From Priapulus caudatus (Eukaryota > Priapulida > Priapulimorpha > Priapulimorphida > Priapulidae): a stretch of DNA of 64,000 bases. The translations under genes were made by a program, and so were the position numbers. Shown here piece by piece: positions 36,901 through 49,100 of the stretch. How positions within the stretch are numbered: position 1 is the first letter of the stretch; every line of letters starts with the position of its first letter. The notes under the pieces are model-generated. The model saw nothing but the letters and a program-made list of their open reading frames with translations. It was not told where the DNA came from and ran no database searches. Location of the stretch: contig NW_014577195.1 in NCBI RefSeq assembly GCF_000485595.1, positions 238,413 to 302,412 of the forward strand. The letters are read 5' to 3'.

Positions 36901-39900
36901 TCCGTCTCCTACACCGGGATTCCGGGTTCGAGTCCCAGCTGGGGAACTTATTTTCTCCTTTTCCCTTTACCTACCTCTTTAGTATGTTTTATTTTTTATT
37001 TTTACTTTATTAATTTATTTAATTTATTATTTTTTTAATTTATTAATTATTTTAATTTTTAATGTTTTTTATCTTTTGATTTCTTATTATTTTTTACTGT
37101 TTGGGATGGGATGGGATGGGATGGGATGGGATGGGATGGCATGCGATGGCATGGGATGGGATGGCATGGCATGGGATGCGATGGGATGGCATGGCATGGC
37201 ATGGGATGTCATGGCATGGCATGGGATGCAATGAGATGGGATGGGATGAGATGCGGTGCGATGGGATGGGATGGAATGGGATGGATGCAGGCATGCATGG
37301 ATAGATAGATAGATAGTTAGATTTTTTGGAGTATTTTCTATTCAACCAAGCTGATTTCCTCGGGCAACGCCGGGTATCCCGCTAGTGTACCAATATTCGA
37401 CCAGTACTAAGGCAGGCAGTAGGCAGTACTAAGTATGGTTCGTGGATATAAGCACTGACCACAATTCATTTTCCCAAATGTGCGACATGTGCAAATGTGC
37501 AAATGTGGACAGCTCTTATATCTTTGGGCTCTACTTGTACTAAGTATACTAGGCAGTGATTTTTATGCTAGGTATAATTTTGTGCCCTAGAAACTTGGGT
37601 TATTGACTATTGTGTTACGTGACATCTTGCACACCTGGATCATGCACACTCTAGACTCTACAGTAACTATTATATATTGGGTCAAAAATGCAAACTTACT
37701 TTGTATTTTTACACAATAATTTAATGCCTAGATGCACAAATCGAAGAGAAATTTCGACCATGGGAATTGTTGCTTGCGGCTAACACTAACAGGTTAGATC
37801 ACGATCACATACCCTGTAATCACATCTAGTCGCATGATGTTGGAAAACTGTGCACATAGGTGTGTTAGTTATTGGATAAAAATGCTAAGTTAATCCACTT
37901 TTTACCTCACTATTTCACGGTAACATTAAATCCCCACCACTTCTACAGGAAATTAAAAGAATACATGACCCTAGGCCTAGGTTCCTTGCATATTTTCAAT
38001 TAAAATAGGTTTAAATTACACTACATAAAAAAACGTCAAAATATTGTTCAATATTCACGAGAAATCATCGACCTTGGAGTTGTCACCACAGCCTTTTGTA
38101 CGATCTGTTGTTATATACACCTTGTATATTTTTTATATTCATCACATTCATGTCTTCCAATGACTTTTTGGCACAGTCATCCTATGATCAAAATGTTTGC
38201 TAGTTTACAAGCTATTCATGCAGGTACCGGGTACGCCATTTGAAGCATAATAAAATACACATACAATGATAAGGTGGAAAGGAAATGAACCTGCACCTCG
38301 ATTTATCATTTCAAATTATAACTTGTCAATGTATCCTGGTTTAATCTATATATGTTAGCAAATGCAACTGCTGTTACTCTATATATAAACAATTTCAATG
38401 GTAACTGCCTGCAGCATCAAACAAATACTTCTCACATTCTAATTATGTCACACTTTTTAGTGTTTGAATATTATGTGCAAAATACTAGGAAACTATTACT
38501 TTTTAGTTAGTTACGTTATTTTACCATGCAGGAAATGACAGATTTAGATCTGCATTGGTCGGAACTAGAGTCAAGTGAGTAACAATCGTAAAAAGAACTA
38601 ATATCTAAACAAGTAATGGGTTATACAGCAGTTTCTTACTTTGACAGGGAGGAAAGACTGAAGTAAGAAAAGTGGCAATCCCATCTCACAGATATACACC
38701 GCTGAAGGAAAATTGGATGAAGATCTACTCACCAATTGTGGAGCACCTCAATCTACAGATCAGATGCAACCTCAAAACCAGGAATGTGGAGATACGAGTG
38801 AGTCCAAGACCCTGATCACTATCTGGCTTTTTGTGATAATTGGTTAACTTTTGTTTGCACTAACCTACCCAACCTTGCGAAATAATGAAGACTGAAAATG
38901 ATTTGCTATATTTTTAGCTCACCTTGACATCGTCAAGATGAGCTATTGCCATGGGGTGTCGTACGTCCGTCCGTCCGTCTGTCCGTCAACATTTGGCTAC
39001 GGTCAACGATAACTCAGTAACCGTTTGACCCACATGTTTCAAATTGCATAGTTGTTACTCCTAGTCCTATGGGAGAGGTTTGAACGTCCTATTTTGGAGC
39101 ACGCCAGTCGACCTACTTTCGAGCCACGTCCACTTTTTTGCAAAAATGGAAATGGCCATAAGTCAGTTCAGGTTCAATGGATTTTGCTCATTTCTGGTAT
39201 GTGAATGAATTAGGACCGGCCCCAAAACATATCATGTACAGGTTTTGATATTTTCTTTAAATTATGCAAATTAGGTAAATTTAGGCAATTCCCCTATGCA
39301 TTTCAGTGTGCCTACGGGCAACGATAACTCAAGAACCGTTTGACCCACATGTTTCAAATTACATACAGTTGTTACTCCTATGGGAGAGGTTTGAACGTCC
39401 TATTTTGGAGCACGCCAGTCGACCTACTTTCGAGCGACGTCCACTTTTCGGCAAAAATGGAAATGGCCATAAGTCAGTTCAGGTTCAAGGGATTTTGCTC
39501 AATTCTGGTATGTGAATGAATAAGGACTGGCCCCAAAACATATCTCAAGGGTTTTTATATTATTTTTAAATTATGCAAATTAGGTAGATTTTGGAAATTT
39601 CATTATGCATTTCAGTGTCTGCTTACGGTCAACGCCATCAGATTGTATGCCAACAGATCTGAAACATTTATTTTCGCATACAAAATTACTCATATATCAT
39701 CATTATCAAGAGTATATAATGGGAGTTCTCCCATATATACTTTTGCTTTATATATCCCCCCTCCCTCTTCTATCACAAAGGTGAGCTACAGTGTCATATA
39801 CACTTTCATTATACTGCATAATTACAGGAGTCTATCAATATTGATAGACTCCTGATAATTACATGTAAATGCACATACTGTGTATAGCAAATAGCCTTGT

Positions 39901-42900
39901 AAATTGTGACGATCTGACCTACACGCGAAATTGGTTAGGGTTAGGTACAGGTAGATCAGTTACTGCAAACAAGAAATTCATGAATTGCGTGATTTCCTCT
40001 TTTTCCCCAAATGTTGTCGTGATATTCTGCAAGTGCAGTCTAACCTGTGTTAGCAGTCACTATATAGTATGGAGAACTGTATATGAAAGACCCATTTTTT
40101 CCATATTTTCCATTATTATATTTCACAGTTTTGGTTATATTATGGTGGTTTATATTTAATGTCTTTTTGATTATCCTTATATACAGGTTTTGCTGTACAT
40201 AGCACAATTCAAAGTTTAAGAATATGAAACTTGTGATCTTCAAAATGCAAAATTTAGCTAAATCCTTCTCATATCATAAAGAAACACTCAATGGTGATTA
40301 CTATGGATATTTGGCACAGAACGTACATGATGGTCAGCGTTCAAAAATAAAGATTTCGAAACTCATTCTTCGTTTATGACAATTGCGAATGTGTGATTAT
40401 AGAAATTTGTAGGTATATACTATTATTTATGCACTTACTATCATAATATATTCTAAAATTCTAGAGTATATTATTATTGTATTTTGTTTATGTTTATTTT
40501 TTATTTTTATATTATTATGTATTAAATTGTTATATTATTTATTATTGTATTATATTATTATTCTAATGTATATTATATAAATTATAGAGTATATAGGATT
40601 TAACCGTTTATTTTCCAGTGTTGTGGCCCATTATATCTCAGGGCTGCATTGTACACATTCGATATTTAACAGTGTGTTTTCATTTTTTATTGACATTAAG
40701 ACATGTAAAGACACAACAGACATAGGAGCTCTCCAGAAGGCTGCAGATTTTGTTAAGGCTTTCACTCTTGGATTTGAAGTTGAGGTAAAGTAATTTACAT
40801 GAATACAGGGCTTTAAGCTAATATATAACACTCGTCCACCTGCTCGAGGCTTGTAAAATCCGTAACGGCTAGCAGCATGGCTTGACTGATGAGCCCTGGT
40901 GGTGAGTGCAGGTAATACTCAAATCAGTAGTTACTTTTTGTGCAACTGATCTCACATGGTTTAAGTATAAACTTTGTGTGTGCAAACGTCACAACATTGT
41001 AAAATATAACATCATCACAAAGTCACGAAGACGTGATGATAGGCACCAGGGTCATAAAACCGTATAACATTTTGGAGGATGCTTTATCCCTTTTTATCTA
41101 TATTTATTGAATGACTTAGATTTGACTCTGCACATTGGTTGTTCGTTGTGAGTTATCTAACAGAGTTGATCAGGAGTCTTCATTTATTTATTGGTAATTT
41201 AGTGTATGTAACATCTGTCATTAATTTCTTTTCCAGGACGCATTAGCTTTGGTGAGGTTAGATGACCTGTTTTTGGAATCCTTTGATGTTACTGATGGTA
41301 ATACGGGTTTTTGTAATAGGTTCAAATACAGCTTTTATAGTTAATCGTTTTATAATTGGTATTCAAAAACTGACAACATACCAAATACGCATGGTCTGTT
41401 CATCAGCAAACCTTAGCATGTGGGTGCATATGACTTTGTACTTTTCTTAGCAAGGGCATCAAAAATAATTTCAGACTGGTCTCATATTTTCCCTACTTTA
41501 CCACTACCTACCACTATTGGTTGAGTAACAGCAACTGTCTAGAGTAAGGCTAACATGTCTTAGAACCTTCGTACTTTAACTACATTCACCGAAAAACATA
41601 CACGATTCGAATTTTTATTACTCGTTTTGATTTCTGTCGCTATTTGTCTCTATAATTAAATATGCCACGGTGTTACAACGTGCTCAGTTCCAACTTTCTA
41701 TGCTATAACGTCATAATTTCTCAGTGTTTTTCAAGTTGGTGTAGTAAGTAACATATCCACTATTAGATGGGACTATATTCCACTATATCCTTTTTCAGAT
41801 TTTATGTTTATAAGCAATGATTTTGAAATAATTATTGAAACCTTTGGAGGTCCGATTTTGTTATCCGATTTTGCATGCATATTTACATGCTTAGAATTAC
41901 TCAGTGCTAGCCAATTCTATTCAAGGATGAAAATGTTATACACAATGGAGAAATCTGCTCTATGCATTTCTGGTGTTTGTTGTTGTAGCTGGAAATATAA
42001 TGTGGTGAAACTATTGTTGTAGAGATGGTTTGAGATACATGTGTTTCAACCGGTTTAAATAATATCAACTTCATGATGAGGTTATACTTTTGTGGGACGT
42101 AAAATATTTAGTGAGCTATTGGTGGTCAAAATGTATTTTAGATGTGCGTGTTGGGACTTTCAAGTTTCTAAATGTTGTGTTGGTAGAGAATAGGTGTGTA
42201 ATTTATGGATGTGGGAATAATCGCCTTTATTCCACATTAATGTGATCATGTGCATAATTTCTAGTGAAACCTCTGAAAGGTGATCATCTATCTAGAGCCA
42301 TTGGACGGGTGGCCGGAAAAGGCGGAAAAACGCGATTCACCATAGAAAATGTAACAAAGACAAGGATTGTTGTTGCCAATTCGTGAGTATATATACATAT
42401 AGTTTCCTAATGAGCCAATTTCTCATTTCGACTGCATGCCATAACCCCTTTTTTTAGCACAGACATACATTTAGATTCCAAACACTTTCTTTCCATGCTG
42501 TAATACCTTAATTGGTAGCTATTTGCCTATGTTAATTGCTACAGCTGTTGCCAAAGTGTGTGTATTTATTACTTTACATTGAAATTTCAACAATCCAGTT
42601 GTACAGCGTGTTATTGTCTGATGTGTGAACAGTTTGTAAAAAATGAAATGGTGGCCTAATATATGCTGTAAAGATTAAACAGCAATTATTAACCTACTTT
42701 ATCTGAATATTTGATAGCCTAGAACTCCCACATTTCATCGCACATAAATTCGAACAGTCTATTATTTTGTAGTGTGCAGATTTTTAGGCATTTTGCCACA
42801 AGGCTACACTACTAAAATCTTTTATATTCCTGCAGAGGGAATAAATCAGTGTAGATGGTTAAAGGGACCTTCTGGTGTAAAGTACATGGTAGTATATTAT

Positions 42901-45157
42901 ATAATATGTATTATGTAATAAGTTTAATTATTTTGGTTGAATTAGTCTTGTTGCATCAGAACAAAAAAACGAATGTTTAATAACCCTAGTGTTTGATTTT
43001 TTTTGCAGGCGGATTCACATTCTTGGTTCTTTCCAGAATATAAAAATAGCACGCACAGCAATATGCAACTTGATATTAGGTCAGTATGAGCTTTATTTTT
43101 AGATATATAGAGATATTATCAGGAGTAGATAATAGGGAAGGAGTGTGACATCAATAAACAAGGGAAATTCGTCATTTACTAGCCTTATAATACCTACGAT
43201 TTACTACGCGTAACTCATCCAACTTTATCTCAAATCGGACACAGTACATCCGCCTACCATCGTGCGAAATCCTTTCCTCGTATACACCCGCAATCCGGAG
43301 ATACAGACTAAAACGTACGACACGATTTTCAATTCTATTGCCAGCAAACTGAATTCATACCCGCCTAACTTGAAACAAAAGGCAGCTACTAACCACACTG
43401 TCCACGGCTTGCGCTCACGGCGAGGCGCTGTGGTTCGCAGGGAGATTTGAATCCGATCTGCTGCTGATAGCGGATTGGCGTGCGTGCGTGGTATGGGGGC
43501 ATGCCAGCTATATTTCCGGCATGCCAGTATGACATACAGGCATACATTGTAGCTGTGTACCGGGTCAAAGGTTATCTCGCCGAGTGTTGCGTTGATGCCT
43601 AATCACCCTGCGAGCCACAGCGCCTCGCCGTGAGCGCAAGCCGTGGACAGTGTGGTTAGTAGCTGCCTTTTGTTTGAATATGAGGCGGGCAGTGCATTTG
43701 GATTGATGGCCAAAGAATTGAAAATCGTGTCGTACGTTTTAGTCTGTATCTCCGGATTGCGGGTGTATACGAGGAAAGGATTTCGCACGATGGTAGGCGG
43801 ATGTACTGTGTCCGATTTGAGCTCAAGTTGGATGAGTTACGCGTAGTAAATTGTAGGTATTATAAGGCTAGTAAATGACGAATTTCCCTTGTTTATTGAT
43901 GTCACACTCCTTCCCTATTATCTACTCCTGATATTATATACTATGATACTTTAGTCTTTGTTTATCCCACTCAGTGTGAATCTAGTGATAAGTTTTGCTG
44001 CAGAAATAATAATTGTTTTTATGGGGTATTTCCACAGGCCACGCTGGGGTATTACTGTAATATATTGTACATGCATATCGTAATGCCTTTCTGAAATCCT
44101 AATAACTCTGAATCTCGAATCCACATTTGTCCTAAAGGTTTCAGATTGTGGATTGTATTGTGAAAATCATTGGATTTTGACAGTGACTCAGAATGTTTAA
44201 TGTATCATAGTAACAATGTATCAGGAGTAGATAATAGGGAAGGAGTGTGACATCAATAAACAAGGGAAATTCGTCATTTACTGGCCTTATAATACCTACG
44301 ATTTACTACGCGTAACTCATACAACTTGAGCTCAAATCGTACACAGTACATTCGCCTAACATCGTGCGAAATCGTTTCCTCGTTTACACAAGCAATCCGG
44401 AGATACAGACTAAAACGTACGACACGATTATCCATTCTTTGACCATCAATCCAAGCCGATTGCCTGCCTATATTCAAACAAAAGGCAGCTACTAACGCGC
44501 TATATTGCTAACTCGGCGGGCAATGTGGCTCGCTGGGAGATTTGAGCCCGATCAGCTGCTGCTGATTGCGGTTGGTGTGCGTGCGTAGGGGCATGCCAGT
44601 ATGTGCAGTGGGGGCTGCTGTATGCCGGTATGTAGCTGTGTACCGGGTCAAAGGTTATCTCGCCGAGTGTTGATGCCTAATCTCCCAGCGAGCCACATGC
44701 CTCGCCGAGTTAGCAATAGCACAGACTAACGGATATCTTCCGTGGCAATAGCGCATTAGTAGCTGCCTTTTGTTTGAATATAGGAGGGCAATCGGCTTGG
44801 ATTGATGGCCAAAGAATGGATAATCGTGTCGTACGTTTTAGTCTGTATCTCCGGATTGCTTGTGTATACGAGGAAACGATTTCGCATGATGCTAGGCGAA
44901 TGTACTGTGTACGATTTGAGCTCAAGTTGGATGAGTTACGCGTAGTAAATCGTAGGTATTTTAAGGCTAGTAAATGACGAATTTCCCTTGTTTATTGATG
45001 TGACACTCCTTCCCTATTATCTACACCTGAATGTATGAATTTGAATAATAGTCTTAAGTTCTAATGAAAGTGTTTTATGTATTCTTCAGGGAGTCCGCCA
45101 TCTAAGGTTTATGGTAATTTGAGGACAGTAGCAAGTAGAGCAACAGAGAGTTTCTAA
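33913..45157 (+). CDS. PNO1: PNO1, KH-domain 40S ribosome assembly factor (complete)
   Basis: Seven exons join with matching phases: 33913-34104, 38648-38797, 40701-40784, 41237-41297, 42265-42382, 43009-43079 and 45090-45157 (TAA), giving 247 residues (human 252). Exon 1 encodes a charged N-terminus ending [10 protein letters not shown]. Then come [90 protein letters not shown] and [19 protein letters not shown]. The KH-type GKGG loop is at about 180-183. PNO1 binds the 3' end of pre-18S rRNA in late 40S precursors and holds back the nuclease NOB1. Introns are large and transposon-rich. AATAAA at 45311 is a candidate poly(A) signal. It is head to head with ARMT1 and convergent with the EGF gene. 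Confidence 0.96.
34396..34416. repeat. Perfect 21 bp hairpin
   Basis: CCCTGAGTGATTCACTCAGGG lies in PNO1 intron 1. It has no U-rich tail, so a terminator role is not implied. Confidence 0.6.
34497..34575. repeat. Foldback hairpin, 20 bp arms
   Basis: GGATAGAGATGATGTCCAGT pairs with ACTGGACATCTTCTCTATCC. The loop contains GGATAGGATGATG and GATAAGATAGGA, also partly symmetric. Confidence 0.8.
34690..34861. repeat. Long hairpin with 33 bp core arms
   Basis: The inner arms (34725-34757 and 34812-34846), starting ATTCCCAATGCGCATAGCG, are complementary with two mismatches. The outer ends TTCGAGCGC and GCGCTCGAA also pair. It has the form of a palindromic non-autonomous element in PNO1 intron 1. 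Confidence 0.85.
35230..35500 (-). pseudogene. Degenerate transposase fragment, possibly PIF/Harbinger C-terminus
   Basis: A minus-strand frame includes [17 protein letters not shown] and [12 protein letters not shown]. The order (E.V..., W.R, C..L.H) recalls the last part of the Harbinger DDE nuclease. A related decayed copy is at 61728-61930 (plus strand, GAGAGACATATACAAGATT...). Assignment is by resemblance only. A simpler reading is an unclassified dispersed repeat. Confidence 0.35.
35500..36630. other. PNO1 intron 1, no gene recognised
   Basis: No exon-like frame. Nothing repetitive recognised. Confidence 0.4.
36631..36710. repeat. Short dispersed repeat H, copy 1
   Basis: GATTGGAAGACACCAAAGTG and TCAATCCTCGCCGGATGCGC also occur, with changes, at 63074-63135. 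GACACCAAAGTGTC is self-complementary. About 60 bp is shared. Confidence 0.6.
36868..36950 (+). repeat. tRNA-Arg(CCT)-derived SINE or tRNA pseudogene
   Basis: The T arm GGGTTCGAGTCCC (B box), an anticodon loop with CTCCTAC (CCT anticodon) and AGTGGCCTATAATCGC (A-box-like) occur in tRNA order and spacing. The acceptor ends (GTATCGC and CTGGGGA) do not pair, so this is not a working tRNA. A T-rich tail (36951-37080) and a pentanucleotide array follow, as expected of a retroposed SINE. Confidence 0.65.
37104..37320. repeat. (GGGAT/GGCAT)n pentanucleotide array
   Basis: ATGGG, ATGGC and ATGCG pentamers are interspersed for about 180 bp, then pass into GATA repeats. Open frames are repeat-encoded. 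Confidence 0.95.
37330..38640. other. PNO1 intron 1, no feature recognised
   Basis: A short ATG frame at 38531-38577 followed by GTGAGT was considered as an exon and rejected, because exon 1 joins the 38648 exon directly in frame. Confidence 0.5.
38915..39788 (+). mobile_element. TAGCTCACC-type element with tandem internal units
   Basis: The ends TAGCTCACCTT and AAGGTGAGCTA are inverted repeats. After GTCCGTCCGTCCGTCTGTCC come two direct units of about 313 bp (38992-39306 and 39309-39620), then the start of a third. Shared phrases include AACCGTTTGACCCACATGTT and GAGCACGCCAGTCGACCTAC. The TAGCTCACC plus GTCC-repeat start is typical of a family common in marine invertebrates. It lies in PNO1 intron 2. 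Confidence 0.8.
39707..39745. repeat. Short palindrome of the CARGAG family (TATAATGGGAG subtype)
   Basis: CAAGAGTATATAATGGGAG pairs with CTCCCATATATACTTTTG. It is nested near the right end of the TAGCTCACC element and matches the palindrome at 21297 in inverted orientation. Confidence 0.85.
39825..39854. repeat. Perfect 30 bp palindrome with CAGGAG ends
   Basis: CAGGAGTCTATCAAT joined directly to its reverse complement, with no loop. The ends match the CARGAG family but the inner sequence differs. Confidence 0.9.
43120..43930. mobile_element. CARGAG foldback element, long form, copy 1
   Basis: The ends CAGGAGTAGATAATAGGG and CCCTATTATCTACTCCTG are perfect complements. The arms extend about 330 bp each (43120-43455 and 43600-43930), with GTGTGACATCAATAAACAAG, AAACGTACGACACGATT and others mirrored. 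The centre of about 145 bp contains GGCATGCC repeats. The open frames on the arms ([12 protein letters not shown]...) mirror each other and are not genes. It is inserted in the last PNO1 intron. Confidence 0.93.
44222..45029. mobile_element. CARGAG foldback element, long form, copy 2
   Basis: Same structure and nearly the same length as copy 1, with ends CAGGAGTAGATAATAGGG and CCCTATTATCTACACCTG. The left arm runs 44222-44500 and the right arm about 44745-45029. It lies 291 bp after copy 1 in the same intron and ends 60 bp before the last PNO1 exon. Confidence 0.93.
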
Positions 45158-46193
45158 AGGGGATTCCATTGACAGGTGTAGACAGTAATAGATTTGCATA
45201 CTTCTATCATATTCAAGGTATACATACAAGATCAATTATTTGGATATATGTATAATTTCAAGGTTATCATTGAGATGCACATTTCATGCATTAAATGACT
45301 ATCACTGTAAAATAAACGAGCATTCTCTCATTTTGCTCAAACCTATTATCAAGATTGTTTGTTTCTTTAGTTCATATGTGAAATGATGGCAATAAATTTG
45401 AAATTTATATTACTTAATATGAATATTTATTAGAAAACTACTCAATGACTTCTGTCACAGTTGCTACAGTGGCATCAAGCTGCAACTAAAATAGGAGTTG
45501 CTTATTCAACGTTTACAAATTTGACCATCGTTATGGCATTTATCTATTGCAGTAATCCAGCTCACGTTTTTAACTGAGGGGCAATTGATGGGCCAGTCAA
45601 TACTGCTTGCTCTGCACTGTGTATAGTGTCATATGAATGACTAGTGGAAAATACACTTGGCATAATTTTTCTGTGCATGGACAAATAGAGTAATTACTTT
45701 CAATGATTATAAAAGGTGGATTAGGTTACAGCAAAAAATATATCTTTGGCCTTATATATGGAAAACTGTTGGTTTTTGACTGCTGCAATAAATAAGCATT
45801 TTCTAGTAGTACATATAGTAAAAACTAATGCCTATATCTATAACAATACCATCAGGTTTGTATTAGCAGACCTCCAATAGCTATGGGTATTTTAATTGTT
45901 TAGAAATCTGGTTGAGTAATTTTACAGTAAAACTACATTGAACTTAATTGATTGTAAACATGTATATGATTAACTAATAATTGCAGTTTTCTAAGATACC
46001 ACCTCTTTTAGTTACTAAACCAAGGATATAGAATACAGATCTATATTCTATATCTATGACTAAACATAATTCAACACGAGATTATATAAGAGCACATATA
46101 CACGTCTACATCGAATTTGGCATTTGCAAGCATCGAATCCAAATGGAGCTAACTTGCGCAGATACGGCTGAGTTATGGCATGCACAGCGCCCT
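45158..46193. other. Convergent intergenic region
   Basis: It holds the 3' ends of PNO1 (plus) and the EGF gene (minus). There is an AATAAA at 45311 for PNO1. An AT palindrome, GATATAGAATACAGATC with TATATTCTATATC, is at 46020-46062. No gene. Confidence 0.6.
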
Positions 46194-49100
46194 CTAGTAG
46201 TAGGTATATTGTGATCTGGCTGCTGGCACCTCCCTCCTCGGTTCGTAGGCGGGTGCCGAGTACTTTGTCTCATAGGCTGGCGCTGGCTCATACTTGGAGC
46301 TCTCATAGGTCGCCGAGTATTGCGGACCCTCATACTTGGTGGGAACCTCCTGGTTTGGGTAGGATCGGGAGTTGTCCTCGGATGACCGCACCTCGGGCCG
46401 GAGTACAGCACGCACATACTTGCCATCGATGTACCCGGCAGCAGGTGCTTTATCCCTTGACTCCCTGTAAGCAGACGCCCTGTGTCTACATGCGTCAGCC
46501 GATCAGTTGGTTTTGAAACATACAATCAGCGTTGAGTATTTTAAAGGTGATTCAGCGTTCCTGCGATTCACTGTGCCATGTGAGAACCATTTGCATAGAT
46601 CAAGCAAATCCCATTGTTTACCAATCAAAATCACTAGTAATCAATGTATTATTGGTAGAAAACCACTGCATTGACGTGCACTTTGCCCTTAACTTTCAAT
46701 GTTCTCCATTTAACAATTTTTTTCTCTACATTGCTCGACATTTCTATGTGAGGTATCTACCCGTGTGCTTACCTTGGTTCGTAAGTCAGTGCGTCATACG
46801 GTGATCGTTCTTCATAGCTAGCATCGTAGGCGGGTGGGGGAGGTGGGTATTGGCCGGGGGCAAGTCCCGGGATATGCTCTAACCCGAATGCAGGGGTTTC
46901 GTAGCCACCTCTGTCCTTTCTAGACTGGCGACCGTAAGCAGCTGCTGGTATGGGATCGTATGCAGGTCCTGGTTTGGCATTGCGGGCCGGGGCTGGCTCT
47001 TGCACGTAAGTGCGTGCTGGCTTCGGGACATAGTCGGGTGTAGGAGCTTGTTCAGGTTTGTAGGGCGTGGCCCTGTAGATGGGATACTTGGGAGCAGGGA
47101 CAGCTGGTGGGCCATAAGCTGGGTCAGGCACAGCGTATGCAGCCACTGGCTTGTGCTGTGGTTCTGGGTAGAGCGGTTCCTTGAGGTATCCACCGAGAGG
47201 CCTAATCGACACACCGTGGTGCGGGTCATATCTTGTCTCTGTAGCATGCCGATATTAATTTTAAAAAGCTGCTATAAATTCCGTTGATGATATTTTATGT
47301 ATTTTCTACCCTTCCTATCTCATTGTTTTCAAAATTATGTAAAATAATCATCTTGTCAATATTACAGTATATTTTGAACGCTACTATGCTAGACGTGTAA
47401 AAGAACTCGCATCTGATCTCACGTGCATAATAGAAGAAAATAATAAGGGCGAATAGAGAAGAACCTGATTGGCCTGAAGAAGAAGAATATGATAGACGTT
47501 CCCTATTTGGTGATACCACTTCATGCCATGTCCGATTAAAGAGGTGTTTAACATTTTTTAAACGACACAGAAGGGCCAAAACAGCGTAAGAACGGCTTAA
47601 TGTGATGCGGTTGTATTATATTTCGGTCTGCCAAACACTCGTCTATCAATACTCCCCACTTAAGCATGATATAAGCCTGGGTGTAACAGAGTTGGAAGGT
47701 TAATTACCTGTGCCAGCGGGTTTGTAGGCTCGACCCTCACACCGGGGTCCAGCTAGACCGTAGGGGCAGGTGCAGACAAATCCTGTCTCCAGGTCATCCT
47801 TGTTACAGGTGCCTCCGTTTTCGCAGGGGTTTGGGTAGCAGACATCGAAGTGGGCTTCGCAGTGAATCCCTGACAGTGTGGAACCCATTACAGACCAGTG
47901 AGCATAATTTGTTAGTGTTGGCGTGTCCCGACCACGGATTCATTGCCGTCGTGTTTAGGCAGGAAATGGTTAGGAACTAGTTGAATGGAATCACGAGCAC
48001 AGTCTGCTGTGATAGGGCGCGCAGATGATTGGTGGAAATTGGATCGAATTAGGTTAAGAGTTAGCGTACTAAACACTTTCTGGGACTAATTTTATCCAGG
48101 ACATACTACAGTACCTTTAAATGCGTACTGTGACCCGGATAGCATGTTACTAACAAGTTCGTATACATTCCTTAATTTGTAGGGGGGCCTACTGGCGTAA
48201 ACGGTGAGGGAGAAATATAGTATAAGGTTGGTATGACTGCATTGCTTTCGTCTCGGACGTACCCGTGAATGCATAGGGGCAGGTGCAGACATAGCGCTGC
48301 TCGGTAGTGTCTTTGTTGCAGGTGCCTCCGTTAGCGCACGGGTTGGGCGTGCACGGGTTAATCTCGATCTCGCAACGCGGACCGCTCCAACCGTATGGAC
48401 ACGTGCACTGGTAGTGGTTCTCGTTGTCGCCCCTAAGTCAGCGTCAGGGTCACAGTTAGAGTTACGCGTATTACAGGTTACGGGATTACGGAGGACACCG
48501 CATTTACTGAGCTACAGATCGTTAGTGTTAGGCCAAGGTGACCGTGAGCGAGAACGCCCATACACAAACTTTCTTTCAAGTAACAATCTATATAATCAAT
48601 GTACTATTAACTCGTGAAACTATGCAATAATTAATTACATACATACCCCATACCATACCATACCATACCATACCATACCATGCCATGCCATGCCATGCCA
48701 TGCCATACCATACCATACCATACCATACCATACCATACCATACCATACCATACCATACCATACCATACCATACCATACCATACTATACCATACCATACTA
48801 TACCATATCATTCGTTATAACACATTTCTATACACTATTTGTATTTCAATACATGGCGGTTTCTGGCAGCTAGAATTATGGTCATAGTTAGAGGAAGAGT
48901 TAGCCAGATGTATTAACCTGTGTGTGTGCGTGCGTGCGTGCGTGCGGGCGTGCGTGCGTGCGTGTGTGTGATTGTGTGTGCGTGCGTGCGTAGGTGTCTA
49001 CGTGTATGTGCGTGTGCGCGCGTATGCGTGTGCGCGCATATGCGTGTGCGCGCGTATGCGTGTGCGCGCGTATGCGTGTGCTCGCGTATGCATGCGTGTG

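Noticed and set aside
36868-36950. Functional tRNA-Arg gene
   Set aside because: The acceptor stem does not pair and the T stem has a mismatch.
38531-38577. Candidate extra PNO1 exon (ATG...GTGAGT)
   Set aside because: Exon 1 (phase 0) joins 38648 directly and reproduces the family alignment. Adding this exon would need a different acceptor.
43262-44977. Related frames such as [12 protein letters not shown] on both strands
   Set aside because: They lie on the mirrored arms of the foldback elements and are open by symmetry, without transposase motifs.
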